A DNA stretch of 64,000 nucleotides from Pseudomonas tructae (GCF_004214895.1 NZ_CP035952.1:4660501-4724500); one strand, 5' to 3'; positions 17,685 through 27,329 are shown, numbered from the stretch's first letter. Made by a program: numbers and translations. Notes: generated from the sequence alone by a model not told the origin.

Positions 17685-18161
17685 ATGAGTGTCTCGGTGT
17701 GTCCCTGCGGCAGTGGCGATCTGCTTGATACCTGTTGCGGGCATTATCACGCAGGGCTGCCAGCCCCCGACGCCCGGACCCTGATGCGCTCGCGCTACAG
17801 CGCCTATGTGCTGGGCCTGGTCGACTATCTGGTGGCCACCACCCTGCCGGCCCAGCAAGCCGGCCTTGATCGCGAGGCAATCAAGGCCTGGAGCCAGCAA
17901 AGCACCTGGCTGGGCCTTGAAGTGGAAAGCGCCGAAGTGTTCGGCGGCAAGCCCGAGCATGCCTTCGTCACCTTCACCGCCCGCTGGCACGATAACGACG
18001 GCGAACATAGCCATCGTGAACGCTCGGCCTTCGTGCAAAACCTGGGCAAGTGGTACTTCATTGACCCCACCGTCGGCCTCAAGGCCACGCGCAACGATCC
18101 CTGCCCGTGTAACAGCGGGCAGAAATTCAAGAAGTGCTGCGCCAGTTACCTGGGAAGCTGA
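17685..18161 (+). CDS. YchJ-family protein with two SEC-C zinc motifs
   Basis: A 158-residue protein with a SEC-C-type metal site at each end: [17 protein letters not shown] at the N-terminus and [15 protein letters not shown] at the C-terminus. The central NTF2-like domain contains [19 protein letters not shown] and the [27 protein letters not shown] strand set. This is the YchJ/YPO layout. SEC-C motifs bind zinc and, in SecA, contact SecB; the role of YchJ itself is unknown. It starts four bases after the previous stop codon. Confidence 0.85.
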   Translation: MSVSVCPCGSGDLLDTCCGHYHAGLPAPDARTLMRSRYSAYVLGLVDYLVATTLPAQQAGLDREAIKAWSQQSTWLGLEVESAEVFGGKPEHAFVTFTARWHDNDGEHSHRERSAFVQNLGKWYFIDPTVGLKATRNDPCPCNSGQKFKKCCASYLGS

Positions 18162-18166
18162 ACCTG

Positions 18167-18637
18167 ATGGCCCGCCTGTTGCTGGTCGGCGCTCTGCTCC
18201 TGCAACTGGTGGGCTGCGCCAGTTGGCTGGGTGATGACTATCAGGACCCGCAGGTACATCTGCTCAAGGTCGAACCCTTGAAGATGCGCCTGTTGCAGCA
18301 GGAGTTCGTGCTCCATGTGCAGGTCGACAACCCTAACGACAGCCGCCTGTTCATCCGCTACCTGGGTTACAAGGTGCTGATCAACGACCTGCCGCTGACC
18401 GAAGGCGAAGCCAGCCTGTGGCGCAGTGTCGGCCCGCACGCCCGGCGCACCTTCAAGATCCCCGTGCGCACCAACCTCTGGCAGCAGGTCAAACCCCTGG
18501 CAAAGCTGCTCAAAGGCAACCAGGGTCCATTGCGCTATCGCCTGGAAGGTGAACTGGTCAGCGGATTATTCTTCGCCCGCGACCTGCACTTGTCGCGCAG
18601 TGGTGAGATAATTCCCGGCGATCTTATTCCGGAGTAA
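18167..18637 (+). CDS. LEA type 2 / WHy-domain lipoprotein
   Basis: A 156-residue lipoprotein. The signal MARLLLVGALLLQLVGC ends in Cys17. The rest has the WHy/LEA14 beta-sandwich pattern (FVLHVQVDNPNDSRLFIRYLGYKVLINDLPLTEGEAS ... RTFKIPVRTNLWQQVKPLAKLL ... YRLEGELVSGLFFARDLHLSRSGEI). Such domains are linked to desiccation and stress tolerance in plants and have unknown roles in bacterial envelopes. The start at 18167 gives the lipobox; the upstream ATG at 18134 overlaps the ychJ-like gene and is not needed. Confidence 0.8.
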   Translation: MARLLLVGALLLQLVGCASWLGDDYQDPQVHLLKVEPLKMRLLQQEFVLHVQVDNPNDSRLFIRYLGYKVLINDLPLTEGEASLWRSVGPHARRTFKIPVRTNLWQQVKPLAKLLKGNQGPLRYRLEGELVSGLFFARDLHLSRSGEIIPGDLIPE

Positions 18638-18643
18638 CCCAAG

Positions 18644-18844
18644 ATGACCCAGCAACCCCATGTCCATGGCCCAGACTGCAACCACGATCATGACCATCAC
18701 GACCATGACCATGGCCATGTACACGGCCCGAACTGCAACCACGGCCACCAGGAGCCGGTGCGCAACGCCCTGAAGGACGTTGGCCGCAACGATCCGTGCC
18801 CATGCGGCAGCAGCAAGAAGTTCAAGAAGTGCCACGGCGCCTGA
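18644..18844 (+). CDS. Small His-rich SEC-C zinc-binding protein
   Basis: A 66-residue protein. Residues 1-36 hold about 14 His plus Asp/Asn and two Cys, including two copies of HVHGP(D/N)CNH separated by an Asp-His run. Residues 47-66 are a SEC-C motif ([18 protein letters not shown]). Both parts should bind metal, most likely zinc. It follows the LEA-like gene by six bases in the same operon as a second SEC-C protein. A metal chaperone or buffer is plausible but unproven. Confidence 0.75.
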   Translation: MTQQPHVHGPDCNHDHDHHDHDHGHVHGPNCNHGHQEPVRNALKDVGRNDPCPCGSSKKFKKCHGA

Positions 18845-18862
18845 TAGCCGCCTTCTGACAGT

Positions 18863-18894
18863 GGTCGCCGCTTGTACCCTGTACAGGTGCGACC
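18863..18894 (+). terminator. Stem-loop after the small-gene operon
   Basis: ggtcgc (18863-18868) pairs with gcgacc (18889-18894), and an inner cttgtac/gtacagg stem extends it. It lies about 20 bases after the SEC-C gene. The downstream sequence is C/T-rich rather than a pure T-run, so it is a weak or uncertain terminator. Confidence 0.4.
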
Positions 18895-19020
18895 GCTAGT
18901 CCCCTTTCTGGCTCGACACCTCGTCAGCGACTGAAAATAAAGGCTGCACTGTGCTTGCATGGCGTGTTCGCGCTCACTAACGTAGCGCCTTTTACCGCCA
19001 CGCCCCGCAGGAGCCCGATC

Positions 19021-21462
19021 ATGGCCGCGCCAGCCCTTCCCCCTTTTACCCCCCGGTTCGGCGTAGCCGTTGCGATGCTTGGGCTGCTCAGCCTGGGTGG
19101 CTGCCAGATGGCCGGCCAGCGTGACAGCGTACTACCGAGCACAGGTGTGCAGCCGCTCAAGGGCCTGGCGCAGAATGTTTCGGTGCGCCGCAACGCCATG
19201 GGCATGCCGCTGATCGAATCGAGCAACTTCCACGACGCGCTGTTCGCCCTGGGTTATGTCCACGCCGGTGACCGTATCGGGCAGATGGTCGGCATGCGCT
19301 TGCTGGCTCAGGGCCGCCTGGCGGAAATGGCCGGTGCCGACGTGCTGGAAGTCGACCGCCTGATGCGTGCGGCCAACCTCAAGGCCAGCGCCAACCAGTT
19401 GTACGCCGATGCCTCGCCCCGTCTCAAGCGCTTCTTCGAGGTGTACGCCCGCGGCGTCAACGCCTACCTGTTCCGCTACCGCGACAAGCTGCCAGCGCCA
19501 CTGGCACAGACCGGTTACCGCCCGGAGTACTGGAAGCCCGAAGACTCGGCGCTGATCTTCTGCCTGTACAACTTCAGTCAGTCGGTCAACCTGCAAGAGG
19601 AGCTCGCCGCCCTGGGCCTGGCGCAAAAAGTCGGTACCGACAAACTGGCCTGGCTGTTGCCCAGCTACCCCGACGAGCCGCTGGCCCTGGGCGAAACCGA
19701 CAAACTCAAAGGCCTGAACCTGAACACCCAGCTCGCGGGCCTGGCGCCTCTGACCGCCGTCAGCGAGCAACTGGCCGCGCTCAACCTGCTCGGCACTGCC
19801 GGCTCGAGCAACTGGGCGATTGCCCCACAGCGCAGCCGCAGTGGCAAGAGCCTGATGGCCAGCGATACCCTCGGCGCCTGGGCGATGAGCCCGGTGCAGA
19901 TCCGCTCGCCCAAGTATCAGGCCGCAGGCGTGTCGATTGCCGGCCTGCCGCTGGTACTTTCGGGCTACAACGGCAAGCTGGCCTGGAGCGCCAGTGCGGT
20001 GATGGCCGACAACCAGGACCTGTTCCTGGAAAAACTGCGCAAGGAAGGCAGCCGCCTGATGTACCAGGCCGACGGCAAATGGTTGCCGGCCCAGGCCCGC
20101 AACGAAACCTTCTTCATCAAGGGCCAGCGCCCGCTGCGTGAAACCCTGTACGACACCCGCCACGGCGCCCTGCTCGGCCAGCCACAGAACGCAAGCCTGG
20201 GCTTGGCCCTGCGCATGCCCGAGCTCAAGGGCGATCAAAGCCTGGATGCGTTCTTCAACCTGTCGCGGGCACAGAATGTCGAGCGCGCCTTTGACAACAT
20301 CCGTGAAATTGGCGCCGCGGCGCTGAACTTCGTGTTTGCCGACGCCAGCAACATCGGCTGGCAGGTCAGCGGACGCTTCCCCAACCGCCGAGAAGGCCAG
20401 GGCCTGCTACCCTCGCCGGGCTGGGACGGGCGTTACGATTGGGACGGTTACGCCGACCCGATGCTCCATCCCTACGACCAGGACCCGCCCCAGGGCTGGA
20501 TCGGCAATGCCAACCAGCGCAGTGTGCCCAAAGGCTATGGCATGCAGTTGTCCAACAGCTGGTACTACCCCGAGCGCGCCGAGCGCCTGGCGCAGCTGGC
20601 CGGCAATGGCAAGCACGACAGCCGCAGCCTGATGCTGATGCAAAGCGACCAGACCACGCTGTTTGCCGACAAGCTGAAAAAGATGTTCGAAGCCCCCGGC
20701 ATGGCCCAGCCGCTCAAGCAGGCGATCGACGCCCTGCCTGCCGAGCAGCGCAACAAGGCCCGTGAGGCCTACACCCGGCTGATGGCCTTTGACGGTCGGC
20801 TGAGCACCACCTCGGCAGATGCCGCCCTGTATGAGTTGTTCCTGCAGGAAAGTGCCAAACTGACCTTCCTTGACGAACTGGGCCCCGAGTCCAGCCCGAG
20901 CTGGCAGATGTTCGTCGGCAATGCCCGGCTGTCCTACTCGGCCCAGGCCGACCATTTGCTCGGCCGCGAAGACAGCCCGTTCTGGGACGACCAGAAAACC
21001 GCGCAAAAAGAAGACAAGCCGACCATCCTCGCTCGTAGCCTGGCAGCGGCCGTCAACGCTGGCGAAGCGCAGTTGGGCAATGACCGGCGCGCCTGGCAGT
21101 GGGGCAAGTTGCATCAGTACCGCTGGCCGGTGCCGACCTTCCACGGCCTGGGCGATGCGCTCAGCCGCAGCCCGTTGGCCAGTGGCGGTGACCACAGCAC
21201 GCTGAACCTTGCGCCCTACGCCTGGGGCAAGGACTTCAACGCACAGCTGGCACCGTCCCTGCGCCTGGTGGTGGACTTCGGCCAGGTCGAGCCGCTGCAA
21301 CTGCAAAGCAGCAGCGGCCAATCCGGCAACCCGGCCAGCCCGCACTTTGCCGATGGCCTGGATGCCTGGTTCAAAGGCCGTTACATGAGCCTGCCGCTGC
21401 AACCGCAGAACTTCGACCGCGCCTACGGCAACAAGCGCCTGACCCTGGTGCCCGGCAAGTAA
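19021..21462 (+). CDS. quiP: Penicillin-acylase-family Ntn hydrolase, QuiP-like AHL acylase
   Basis: An 813-residue precursor of the Ntn-hydrolase superfamily, expected to cleave itself into alpha and beta chains in the periplasm. The catalytic Ser is the second Ser of GSSNWAI (about residue 263), which becomes the beta-chain N-terminus. Family segments include [31 protein letters not shown], and [12 protein letters not shown]. The N-terminus has a lipobox-like LGGC. From memory the gene context (dinG, ompA, pdxH nearby) matches P. aeruginosa quiP, which degrades long-chain acyl-homoserine lactones; that substrate is inferred here. ATG 19021 is preferred over 18955 because it gives the signal sequence. 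Confidence 0.78.
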   Translation: MAAPALPPFTPRFGVAVAMLGLLSLGGCQMAGQRDSVLPSTGVQPLKGLAQNVSVRRNAMGMPLIESSNFHDALFALGYVHAGDRIGQMVGMRLLAQGRLAEMAGADVLEVDRLMRAANLKASANQLYADASPRLKRFFEVYARGVNAYLFRYRDKLPAPLAQTGYRPEYWKPEDSALIFCLYNFSQSVNLQEELAALGLAQKVGTDKLAWLLPSYPDEPLALGETDKLKGLNLNTQLAGLAPLTAVSEQLAALNLLGTAGSSNWAIAPQRSRSGKSLMASDTLGAWAMSPVQIRSPKYQAAGVSIAGLPLVLSGYNGKLAWSASAVMADNQDLFLEKLRKEGSRLMYQADGKWLPAQARNETFFIKGQRPLRETLYDTRHGALLGQPQNASLGLALRMPELKGDQSLDAFFNLSRAQNVERAFDNIREIGAAALNFVFADASNIGWQVSGRFPNRREGQGLLPSPGWDGRYDWDGYADPMLHPYDQDPPQGWIGNANQRSVPKGYGMQLSNSWYYPERAERLAQLAGNGKHDSRSLMLMQSDQTTLFADKLKKMFEAPGMAQPLKQAIDALPAEQRNKAREAYTRLMAFDGRLSTTSADAALYELFLQESAKLTFLDELGPESSPSWQMFVGNARLSYSAQADHLLGREDSPFWDDQKTAQKEDKPTILARSLAAAVNAGEAQLGNDRRAWQWGKLHQYRWPVPTFHGLGDALSRSPLASGGDHSTLNLAPYAWGKDFNAQLAPSLRLVVDFGQVEPLQLQSSSGQSGNPASPHFADGLDAWFKGRYMSLPLQPQNFDRAYGNKRLTLVPGK

Positions 21463-21476
21463 CCCCTCGATAGCAC

Positions 21477-21503
21477 GCGCAGCCGGTGCAATGCCGGCTG
21501 CGC
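21477..21503 (+). terminator. Hairpin after quiP
   Basis: gcgcagccgg (21477-21486) pairs perfectly with ccggctgcgc (21494-21503) across a 7-base loop. No T-run follows, so termination strength is uncertain. The rest of the 190-base gap to the cytochrome gene shows nothing I can identify. Confidence 0.45.
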
Positions 21504-21653
21504 TGATCCATATCAACAGCCCCCGCGTTTAAATCCCTTACAACGAAACTGAGCCAGGTTTCGTCACCTGCCTCTGCCTGATGAACCATAAAAACGATTG
21601 CAGCCCTGTGCCCAGGGGACCACCCCAGGCCAGGTGAATAAAGGAATAATGCA

Positions 21654-23693
21654 ATGGCATCCGCCTTCTCCCGTCTGGCCCTGGTGGCCACGACCGTGTT
21701 CTCGTTCTCCGTACTCGCCAGCGAGCCGCCCCCGGCAGCGGCGGCCGACAGCGAACTGCTTGCCCGAGGCAAGTACATCGCCCAGCTGGGTGACTGCATC
21801 GCCTGCCACACCGCCCCGCAAGCCCCGGAAATGGCCGGCGGCCTGCAACTGAAAACGCCGATGGGCACCATCTACTCCAGCAACATCACCCCCGACCCGG
21901 ACACCGGTATCGGCCGCTACAGCTTCGAGCAGTTCGACAAGGCCATGCGCGAAGGGGTTACCCCCGACGGGACCAACCTCTACCCGGCAATGCCCTACCC
22001 GTCCTACGCGAAAATGAGCGAAGCGGACATGCGCGCCCTGTACGCCTACCTGATGCAGGGCGTGACGCCGATCAGCCAGTCCAACCAGGAAGCCGACATG
22101 AGCTGGCCGTTCAACATGCGTTGGGGCCTGTCGCTGTGGAACTTCGCCTTCGTCGACACCGAACCCTTCGCGCCCGACCCTGCCAAGGACGAAGTGCTCA
22201 ACCGTGGTGCCTACCTGGTGCAGGGCCTGGGCCATTGTGGTGCCTGCCATACCCCGCGCGGCATCGCCTTCCAGGAAAAGGCCATGAGCGACGCCGGTAG
22301 CAGCGGCAAGCACTTCCTCGCCGGCGAAACCGTGGAACACTGGCGCGCCCTGAGCCTGCGCAACCTGTGGACCGTGGAAGACACCGTACAATTGCTCAAG
22401 ACCGGGCAGAACCGCTTTGCCACGGTGTCGGGCAACATGGCCGACGTGATCCATCACAGTACCCAGCACTTCAGTGACGTCGACCTGGTCGCCATCGCCA
22501 GCTACCTGAAGTCCCTGCCGCCGGGCAAGGACGATCTGCCGATGCCGGATATTCCGCTGGCCGCAGCCAGCGCACCGGACGACCTGTTCAGCAGCCGTGG
22601 CGGCCTGGGCTACACCCAGTTCTGCAGCGATTGCCACCGCCCCGACGGCCACGGGGTCAAGGGCCTGTTCCCGCCATTGGCCGGCAACCCGAGCATCGCC
22701 TCGGCCAACCCGACCTCCTTGCTGCACATCACCCTCACGGGCTGGGAAACCGCGCAAACCGCCACCCACTCACGGGTCTATACCATGCCGGGGTTCGCCC
22801 GCCTGGCCGATGAGGAAATCGCTGAAATCCTTAGCTTCGTACGCAGCCGCTGGGGCAACAACAGCTCGCCCATCACCGCCAAGCAGGTGAAGACCCTGCG
22901 TGACCAGCTCAACCCGCAAACCACCGACTCGACGGCGTTCGAAACCCCGCGCCTGGCCAACCTGCTTGCGGCGGCCAACGCCGACCAGGTGATCCGTGGC
23001 ATGCGCCTGCATCTGCAAACCCGAGAATTGCTGCCCGATAACGTCGGTAACGCGTTGAACTGCACCAGTTGCCACCTCAACGCCGGCACCGTCGCCGACG
23101 GCTCGCCATTTGTCGGTGTCTCGGCGTTCTTCCCCAGCTACGCCCCCCGGGCGGGCAAGGAAGTCACTCTTGAAGAGCGCATCAACGGTTGCTTCCGCCG
23201 CTCGATGAATGGCAAGCCGATACCGCCACAATCGGCGGACATGCAGGCGATGGTGGCCTATTTCGACTGGATGAAGATGAACACTCAACCGGGTGACAAG
23301 GTGGCCGGACGCGGTGTTGGCAAGATCGATACGGCGATCAAACCGGACCTGGACAACGGCAAACAGGTGTACGCCGAGCAATGCGCGGTATGCCATGGCA
23401 GCAACGGTGAAGGCCTGGCCCGTGAAGACGGCAGCCTGGTGTACCCGCCGCTGTGGGGCGATCAGTCGTTCAACATCGGCGCTGGCATGGCCCGCACCTA
23501 TACCGCCGCCGCCTTCGTCAAACGCAACATGCCGATTGGCTTTCACGAGAAGTTCCCCCTCGGCCAGGGTGGCTTGAGCGACCAGGAGGCGGTGGATGTC
23601 GCGGCCTGGTTCTCGCAGCAGCCACGGCCGGACTTCCCGGACAAGGTCAAGGACTGGCCCAAGGGTGGCAAGCCGGTGGATGCGCGGTACTAA
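21654..23693 (+). CDS. Pentahaem cytochrome c: dehydrogenase-type trihaem module fused to TsdA-like dihaem module
   Basis: A 679-residue exported protein (signal to about residue 23) with five C-x-x-C-H haem sites: CIACH (48), CGACH (195), CSDCH (324), CTSCH (470) and CAVCH (577). The first three and their surroundings (CHTAPQAPEMAGG, SNITPDPDTGIG, CHTPRG) match the cytochrome subunit of membrane alcohol/gluconate dehydrogenases. The last two match TsdA thiosulfate dehydrogenase: LEERINGCFRRSMNGKP, PPLWGDQSFNIGAGMARTYTAAAFVK and DQEAVDVAAWFSQQPRPDF. Cys513 falls where TsdA has its unusual Cys haem ligand. No dehydrogenase catalytic subunit lies next to it, so the electron donor is unknown. 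Confidence 0.88.
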   Translation: MASAFSRLALVATTVFSFSVLASEPPPAAAADSELLARGKYIAQLGDCIACHTAPQAPEMAGGLQLKTPMGTIYSSNITPDPDTGIGRYSFEQFDKAMREGVTPDGTNLYPAMPYPSYAKMSEADMRALYAYLMQGVTPISQSNQEADMSWPFNMRWGLSLWNFAFVDTEPFAPDPAKDEVLNRGAYLVQGLGHCGACHTPRGIAFQEKAMSDAGSSGKHFLAGETVEHWRALSLRNLWTVEDTVQLLKTGQNRFATVSGNMADVIHHSTQHFSDVDLVAIASYLKSLPPGKDDLPMPDIPLAAASAPDDLFSSRGGLGYTQFCSDCHRPDGHGVKGLFPPLAGNPSIASANPTSLLHITLTGWETAQTATHSRVYTMPGFARLADEEIAEILSFVRSRWGNNSSPITAKQVKTLRDQLNPQTTDSTAFETPRLANLLAAANADQVIRGMRLHLQTRELLPDNVGNALNCTSCHLNAGTVADGSPFVGVSAFFPSYAPRAGKEVTLEERINGCFRRSMNGKPIPPQSADMQAMVAYFDWMKMNTQPGDKVAGRGVGKIDTAIKPDLDNGKQVYAEQCAVCHGSNGEGLAREDGSLVYPPLWGDQSFNIGAGMARTYTAAAFVKRNMPIGFHEKFPLGQGGLSDQEAVDVAAWFSQQPRPDFPDKVKDWPKGGKPVDARY

Positions 23694-23699
23694 GGTATT

Positions 23700-23760
23700 T
23701 CAGGGCCGCGCTGCGGCCCATCGCTGGCAAGGCCAGCTCCCACAGAATGTGGGGCTGGCC
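23700..23760. repeat. Second-type REP-like palindromes
   Basis: gggccgcgctgcggccc forms one small hairpin and ccagctcccacagaatgtggggctgg another. The core differs from the other REPs in this window. It lies after the cytochrome gene and before the transporter operon promoter. Confidence 0.65.
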
Positions 23761-23857
23761 TGGAATATGGTGTGAAACTTGCTATCACTGTGTTGTCTGG
23801 CATCGACCGGTAACGGCTTTGTGCCACCCCAACACTTTGCTAATCCAAGGACACACA

Positions 23858-24640
23858 ATGAAAAAAGCATGGCTGACGCTTTCCGCACTCGCGTTGTGTC
23901 TGGCTGCGGGGAACACCCTGGCCAAGGAATACAAGGAGCTGCGCTTCGGCGTCGATCCGTCCTACGCTCCATTCGAATCGAAAGCCGCCGACGGTAACCT
24001 GGTCGGCTTCGATATCGACCTGGGCAATGCCATCTGCGCCGAGCTCAAGGTCAAGTGCAAGTGGGTTGAAAGCGACTTCGACGGCATGATTCCGGGGCTC
24101 AAGGCCAACAAGTTCGATGGCGTCATCTCGTCCATGACCGTGACCCCGGCGCGGGAAAAAGTCATCGACTTTTCCAGTGAGCTGTTCTCCGGCCCTACTG
24201 CCCTGGTGTTCAAGAAAGGTTCCGGCCTGAGCGCAGACACAGCCTCGCTCAAGGGCAAGACCGTTGGCTATGAGCAAGGCACCATCCAGGAAGCCTACGC
24301 CAAGGCCGTGCTGGACAAGGCCGGGGTCAAGACCCAGGCCTACGCCAACCAGGACCAGGTCTATGCCGACCTGACGTCCGGGCGCCTGGATGCCTCGATC
24401 CAGGACATGCTCCAGGCAGAACTGGGCTTTCTCAAGTCCCCAAAAGGCGCCGACTATGAAGTCAGCCAACCGGTCGACGACGAACTGCTGCCGTCCAAGA
24501 CTGCGGTCGGTATCAAAAAAGGTAACACTGAGCTCCAGGCTCTCCTGAACAAAGGTATCAAAGCGTTACACGACGATGGCACCTACGCCACGATCCAGAA
24601 AAAGCACTTCGGTGACCTGAACCTCTACAGCGGCAAATAA
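23858..24640 (+). CDS. Basic amino acid ABC transporter, periplasmic binding protein (AotJ/HisJ/ArgT family)
   Basis: A 260-residue protein with a Sec signal (MKKAWLTLSALALCLAAGNTLA). It has the family ligand-binding segments FGVDPSYAPFESKAADGNLVGFDIDLGNAICAEL, KFDGVISSMTVTPAREKVIDFS, KGKTVGYEQGTIQEAYA and a C-terminal YATIQKKHFGDLNLY. The family binds Arg, Lys, His or Orn. It heads a SBP-permease-permease-deacylase-ATPase operon in the same order as P. aeruginosa aotJQMOP, separated from the permease by a REP pair, which could lower downstream expression relative to the binding protein. Confidence 0.88.
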   Translation: MKKAWLTLSALALCLAAGNTLAKEYKELRFGVDPSYAPFESKAADGNLVGFDIDLGNAICAELKVKCKWVESDFDGMIPGLKANKFDGVISSMTVTPAREKVIDFSSELFSGPTALVFKKGSGLSADTASLKGKTVGYEQGTIQEAYAKAVLDKAGVKTQAYANQDQVYADLTSGRLDASIQDMLQAELGFLKSPKGADYEVSQPVDDELLPSKTAVGIKKGNTELQALLNKGIKALHDDGTYATIQKKHFGDLNLYSGK

Positions 24641-24643
24641 CAA

Positions 24644-24714
24644 GTAGGAGCGGGCTTGCCCCGCGATGCGATGTGACTGACCAATCGCAATCGCGGGGCA
24701 AGCCCGTTCCCACA
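24644..24714. repeat. Inverted pair of REP elements inside an operon
   Basis: gtaggagcgggcttgccccgcgat (from 24644) faces atcgcggggcaagcccgttcccac (to 24714). It sits between the binding protein and first permease genes, where stable hairpins often protect the upstream message and allow excess binding protein. Confidence 0.88.
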
Positions 24715-24747
24715 CTCACCGCTTACCACCTGGCATAGGTTCGGTTC

Positions 24748-25476
24748 ATGTTCGAAGACCTGCTGCAGTTTTTGGGGCTCTCGGCACTCAGTTTGAAGGG
24801 CTTCGGCCCCTTGCTGCTGCAGGGCACCTGGATGACCATCAAACTTTCCTTCATGTCGCTGCTGGTCAGCGTCGGCCTGGGCCTGCTCGGCGCCAGCGCC
24901 AAGCTCTCGCCATTGCGCCCGCTGCGACTGATCGCCCAGGCCTACACCACGCTGATCCGCGGGGTACCTGACCTGGTGCTGATGCTGCTGATTTTCTACA
25001 GCCTGCAAACCTGGCTGACCACCCTGACCGACGCCATGGAGTGGGAATACATCGAGATCGATCCGTTCGCCGCCGGGGTCATCACCCTGGGCTTCATCTA
25101 CGGTGCGTACTTCACCGAGACCTTCCGCGGTGCCATCCTCGCGGTGCCCCGCGGCCAGGTCGAAGCGGCCACCGCCTACGGCCTCAAACGCTTGCAACGC
25201 TTTCGCTTCGTGGTTTTCCCGCAAATGATGCGCTTCGCCCTGCCGGGCATCGGCAACAATTGGATGGTCATGCTCAAGGCCACGGCCCTGGTGTCGATCA
25301 TCGGCCTGGCCGACCTGGTCAAGGCCGCCCAGGACGCCGGCAAGAGCAGCTACCAGCTGTTCTACTTCCTGGTGGTCGCGGCCTTCATCTACCTGTTGAT
25401 CACCAGCGCCTCGAACATCGCCCTGCGCTGGCTGGAACGGCGCTATAACGTCGGCACCCGGGAGGCCGTCCGATGA
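24748..25476 (+). CDS. Basic amino acid ABC transporter permease (AotQ/HisQ type)
   Basis: A 242-residue inner-membrane permease with about five membrane segments. The N-terminal GTWMTIKLSFMSLLVSVGLGLLGAS, YTTLIRGVPDLVLMLLIFY, and the cytoplasmic coupling loop EAATAYGLKRLQRFRFVVFPQMMRFALPGIGNNWMVMLKATALVSIIGL (EAA motif contacting the ATPase) are characteristic of HisQ-type polar amino acid permeases. Its stop overlaps the next permease's start by four bases. Confidence 0.9.
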   Translation: MFEDLLQFLGLSALSLKGFGPLLLQGTWMTIKLSFMSLLVSVGLGLLGASAKLSPLRPLRLIAQAYTTLIRGVPDLVLMLLIFYSLQTWLTTLTDAMEWEYIEIDPFAAGVITLGFIYGAYFTETFRGAILAVPRGQVEAATAYGLKRLQRFRFVVFPQMMRFALPGIGNNWMVMLKATALVSIIGLADLVKAAQDAGKSSYQLFYFLVVAAFIYLLITSASNIALRWLERRYNVGTREAVR

Positions 25477-26183
25477 TCGAACTCTTGCAGGAATACTGGC
25501 GCGCCTTCCTCTACACCGACGGCACCCACATCACCGGCCTGGCCATGACTCTGTGGCTACTCACTGCAGCCCTGGCGATCGGCTTCGTGGTCTCGATCCC
25601 GCTGTCGATTGCCCGGGTGTCGCCGCGCTTCTGGGTTCGCTGGCCCGTGCAGTTCTACACCTACCTGTTCCGCGGCACGCCGCTGTATATCCAGCTGCTG
25701 ATTTGCTACACCGGGATCTACAGCCTGGAAGCAGTGCGTGCCCAGCCGCTGCTCGACAGCTTTTTCCGCGATGCGATGAATTGCACCATCCTCGCCTTTG
25801 CCCTCAACACCTGCGCCTATACCACAGAGATCTTCGCCGGGGCGATCCGCAGCATGAACCATGGGGAAGTCGAGGCCGCCAAGGCCTATGGCCTGCGCGG
25901 CTGGAAACTTTATGCTTATATCATCATGCCGTCGGCGCTGCGCCGCTCGCTGCCGTACTACAGCAACGAAGTGATCCTGATGCTGCACTCCACCACGGTG
26001 GCCTTCACTGCCACCGTGCCGGACATCCTCAAGGTCGCCCGCGACGCCAACTCGGCCACATTTCTGACCTTTCAGTCGTTCGGCATCGCCGCACTGATCT
26101 ACCTGTGCGTGACCTTCGCCCTGGTAGGGCTGTTCCGCATCGCCGAACGTCGCTGGCTGGCTTTTCTAGGACCGACCCACTAG
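25473..26183 (+). CDS. Basic amino acid ABC transporter permease (AotM/HisM type)
   Basis: A 236-residue inner-membrane permease that pairs with the preceding one to form the translocation channel. It shows the HisM pattern: GLAMTLWLLTAALAIGFVVSIPLSIARVS, YLFRGTPLYIQLLICYTG, the EAA loop VEAAKAYGLRGWKLYAYIIMPSALRRSLPYYSNEVILMLHSTTVAFTATVPDIL. ATG overlaps the previous gene (ATGA). Confidence 0.9.
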   Translation: MIELLQEYWRAFLYTDGTHITGLAMTLWLLTAALAIGFVVSIPLSIARVSPRFWVRWPVQFYTYLFRGTPLYIQLLICYTGIYSLEAVRAQPLLDSFFRDAMNCTILAFALNTCAYTTEIFAGAIRSMNHGEVEAAKAYGLRGWKLYAYIIMPSALRRSLPYYSNEVILMLHSTTVAFTATVPDILKVARDANSATFLTFQSFGIAALIYLCVTFALVGLFRIAERRWLAFLGPTH

Positions 26184-26190
26184 GACTGAT

Positions 26191-27306
26191 ATGCATCACT
26201 CGACTCACGACATTCTGGCCCCGGTTCCAGGCATCGCCCGCCAGATCCACAGCTTCCACTTCGGCCCCCGGGGCGCCGGCAAGCTGTATATCCAGGCCTC
26301 GCTGCACGCCGATGAACTGCCCGGCATGCTGGTGGCCTGGCACCTCAAGCAGCGCCTGGCCGAGTTTGAAGCCCAGGGCCTGCTGCGCCGCGAGATCGTG
26401 CTGGTACCGATCGCCAACCCGGTAGGCCTGGAACAGGTGCTGATGGATGTGCCATTGGGCCGTTACGAGCTGCAGAGCGGCGAGAACTTCAACCGCCATT
26501 TCGTCGACCTCAGCGACCAGATTGGCGATCAGATTGCCGAGCACCTGAGCCAGGATGCGCAGCACAACATTGCCTTGATCCGCGAAAGCCTGCGCCGCGC
26601 CCTGGATGCCCATACTGCCCACACCCCGCTGCAATCCCAGCGCCTGACCCTGCAACGGCTGGCCTGTGACGCCGAGATGGTGCTCGACCTGCACTGCGAC
26701 TTCGAAGCCGTGGCGCACCTGTACACAACACCGGAGGCCTGGCCACAGGTCGAGCCGCTGTCGCGCTACCTCGGTGCCCAGGCCAGCCTGCTGGCCACCG
26801 ATTCGGGCGGGCAATCGTTCGACGAGTGCTTCACCCTGGTCTGGTGGCAACTGCAACAACGTTTCGGCAAGCAGTTCCCGATCCCCCAGGGCAGTTTTTC
26901 GGTGACCGTCGAGTTGCGCGGCCAGGGCGACGTCAGCCACCCATTGGCCGAACAGGACTGTACGGCGATCCTTGACTACCTGACCCGCTACGGCGCCATC
27001 GAAGGCGAGCCGGCCGCGCTGCCCGCCTTGCCCTACCCGGCAACACCGCTGGCCGGCGTGGAACCGGTGGCCACCCCGATGGGCGGCCTGCTGGTGTTCC
27101 ATGTCAAACCTGGCCAGTACCTGCAGGCCGGTGAATTGATCGCCGAAGTCATCGACCCACTGAGCGATCGCGTCACCCCGGTACGCAACACCCAGGCCGG
27201 CCTGCTCTATGCCCGCTCACTACGGCGCATGGCCACCGCTGGCATGGTCATCGCCCATGTGGCAGGCAATCAGGCCTACCGCAGCGGCTACCTGCTGTCG
27301 CCTTGA
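26191..27306 (+). CDS. Succinylglutamate desuccinylase/aspartoacylase-family protein (AotO-like)
   Basis: A 371-residue M14-type zinc deacylase. Zinc ligands are suggested by LHADE (His, Glu), LDLHCD (His) and the catalytic Glu by TVELRGQGD. An aminoacylase-type C-terminal domain (TPMGGLLVFHVKPGQYLQAGELIAEVID) resembles a biotinyl/lipoyl hammerhead fold. It sits inside the transporter operon, as aotO does in P. aeruginosa, where its role is unknown. It might release an amino acid from an imported N-acyl derivative, but that is inference. Confidence 0.85.
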   Translation: MHHSTHDILAPVPGIARQIHSFHFGPRGAGKLYIQASLHADELPGMLVAWHLKQRLAEFEAQGLLRREIVLVPIANPVGLEQVLMDVPLGRYELQSGENFNRHFVDLSDQIGDQIAEHLSQDAQHNIALIRESLRRALDAHTAHTPLQSQRLTLQRLACDAEMVLDLHCDFEAVAHLYTTPEAWPQVEPLSRYLGAQASLLATDSGGQSFDECFTLVWWQLQQRFGKQFPIPQGSFSVTVELRGQGDVSHPLAEQDCTAILDYLTRYGAIEGEPAALPALPYPATPLAGVEPVATPMGGLLVFHVKPGQYLQAGELIAEVIDPLSDRVTPVRNTQAGLLYARSLRRMATAGMVIAHVAGNQAYRSGYLLSP

Positions 27307-27329
27307 ACCTTCACCTTTAGAGCCTGCGC

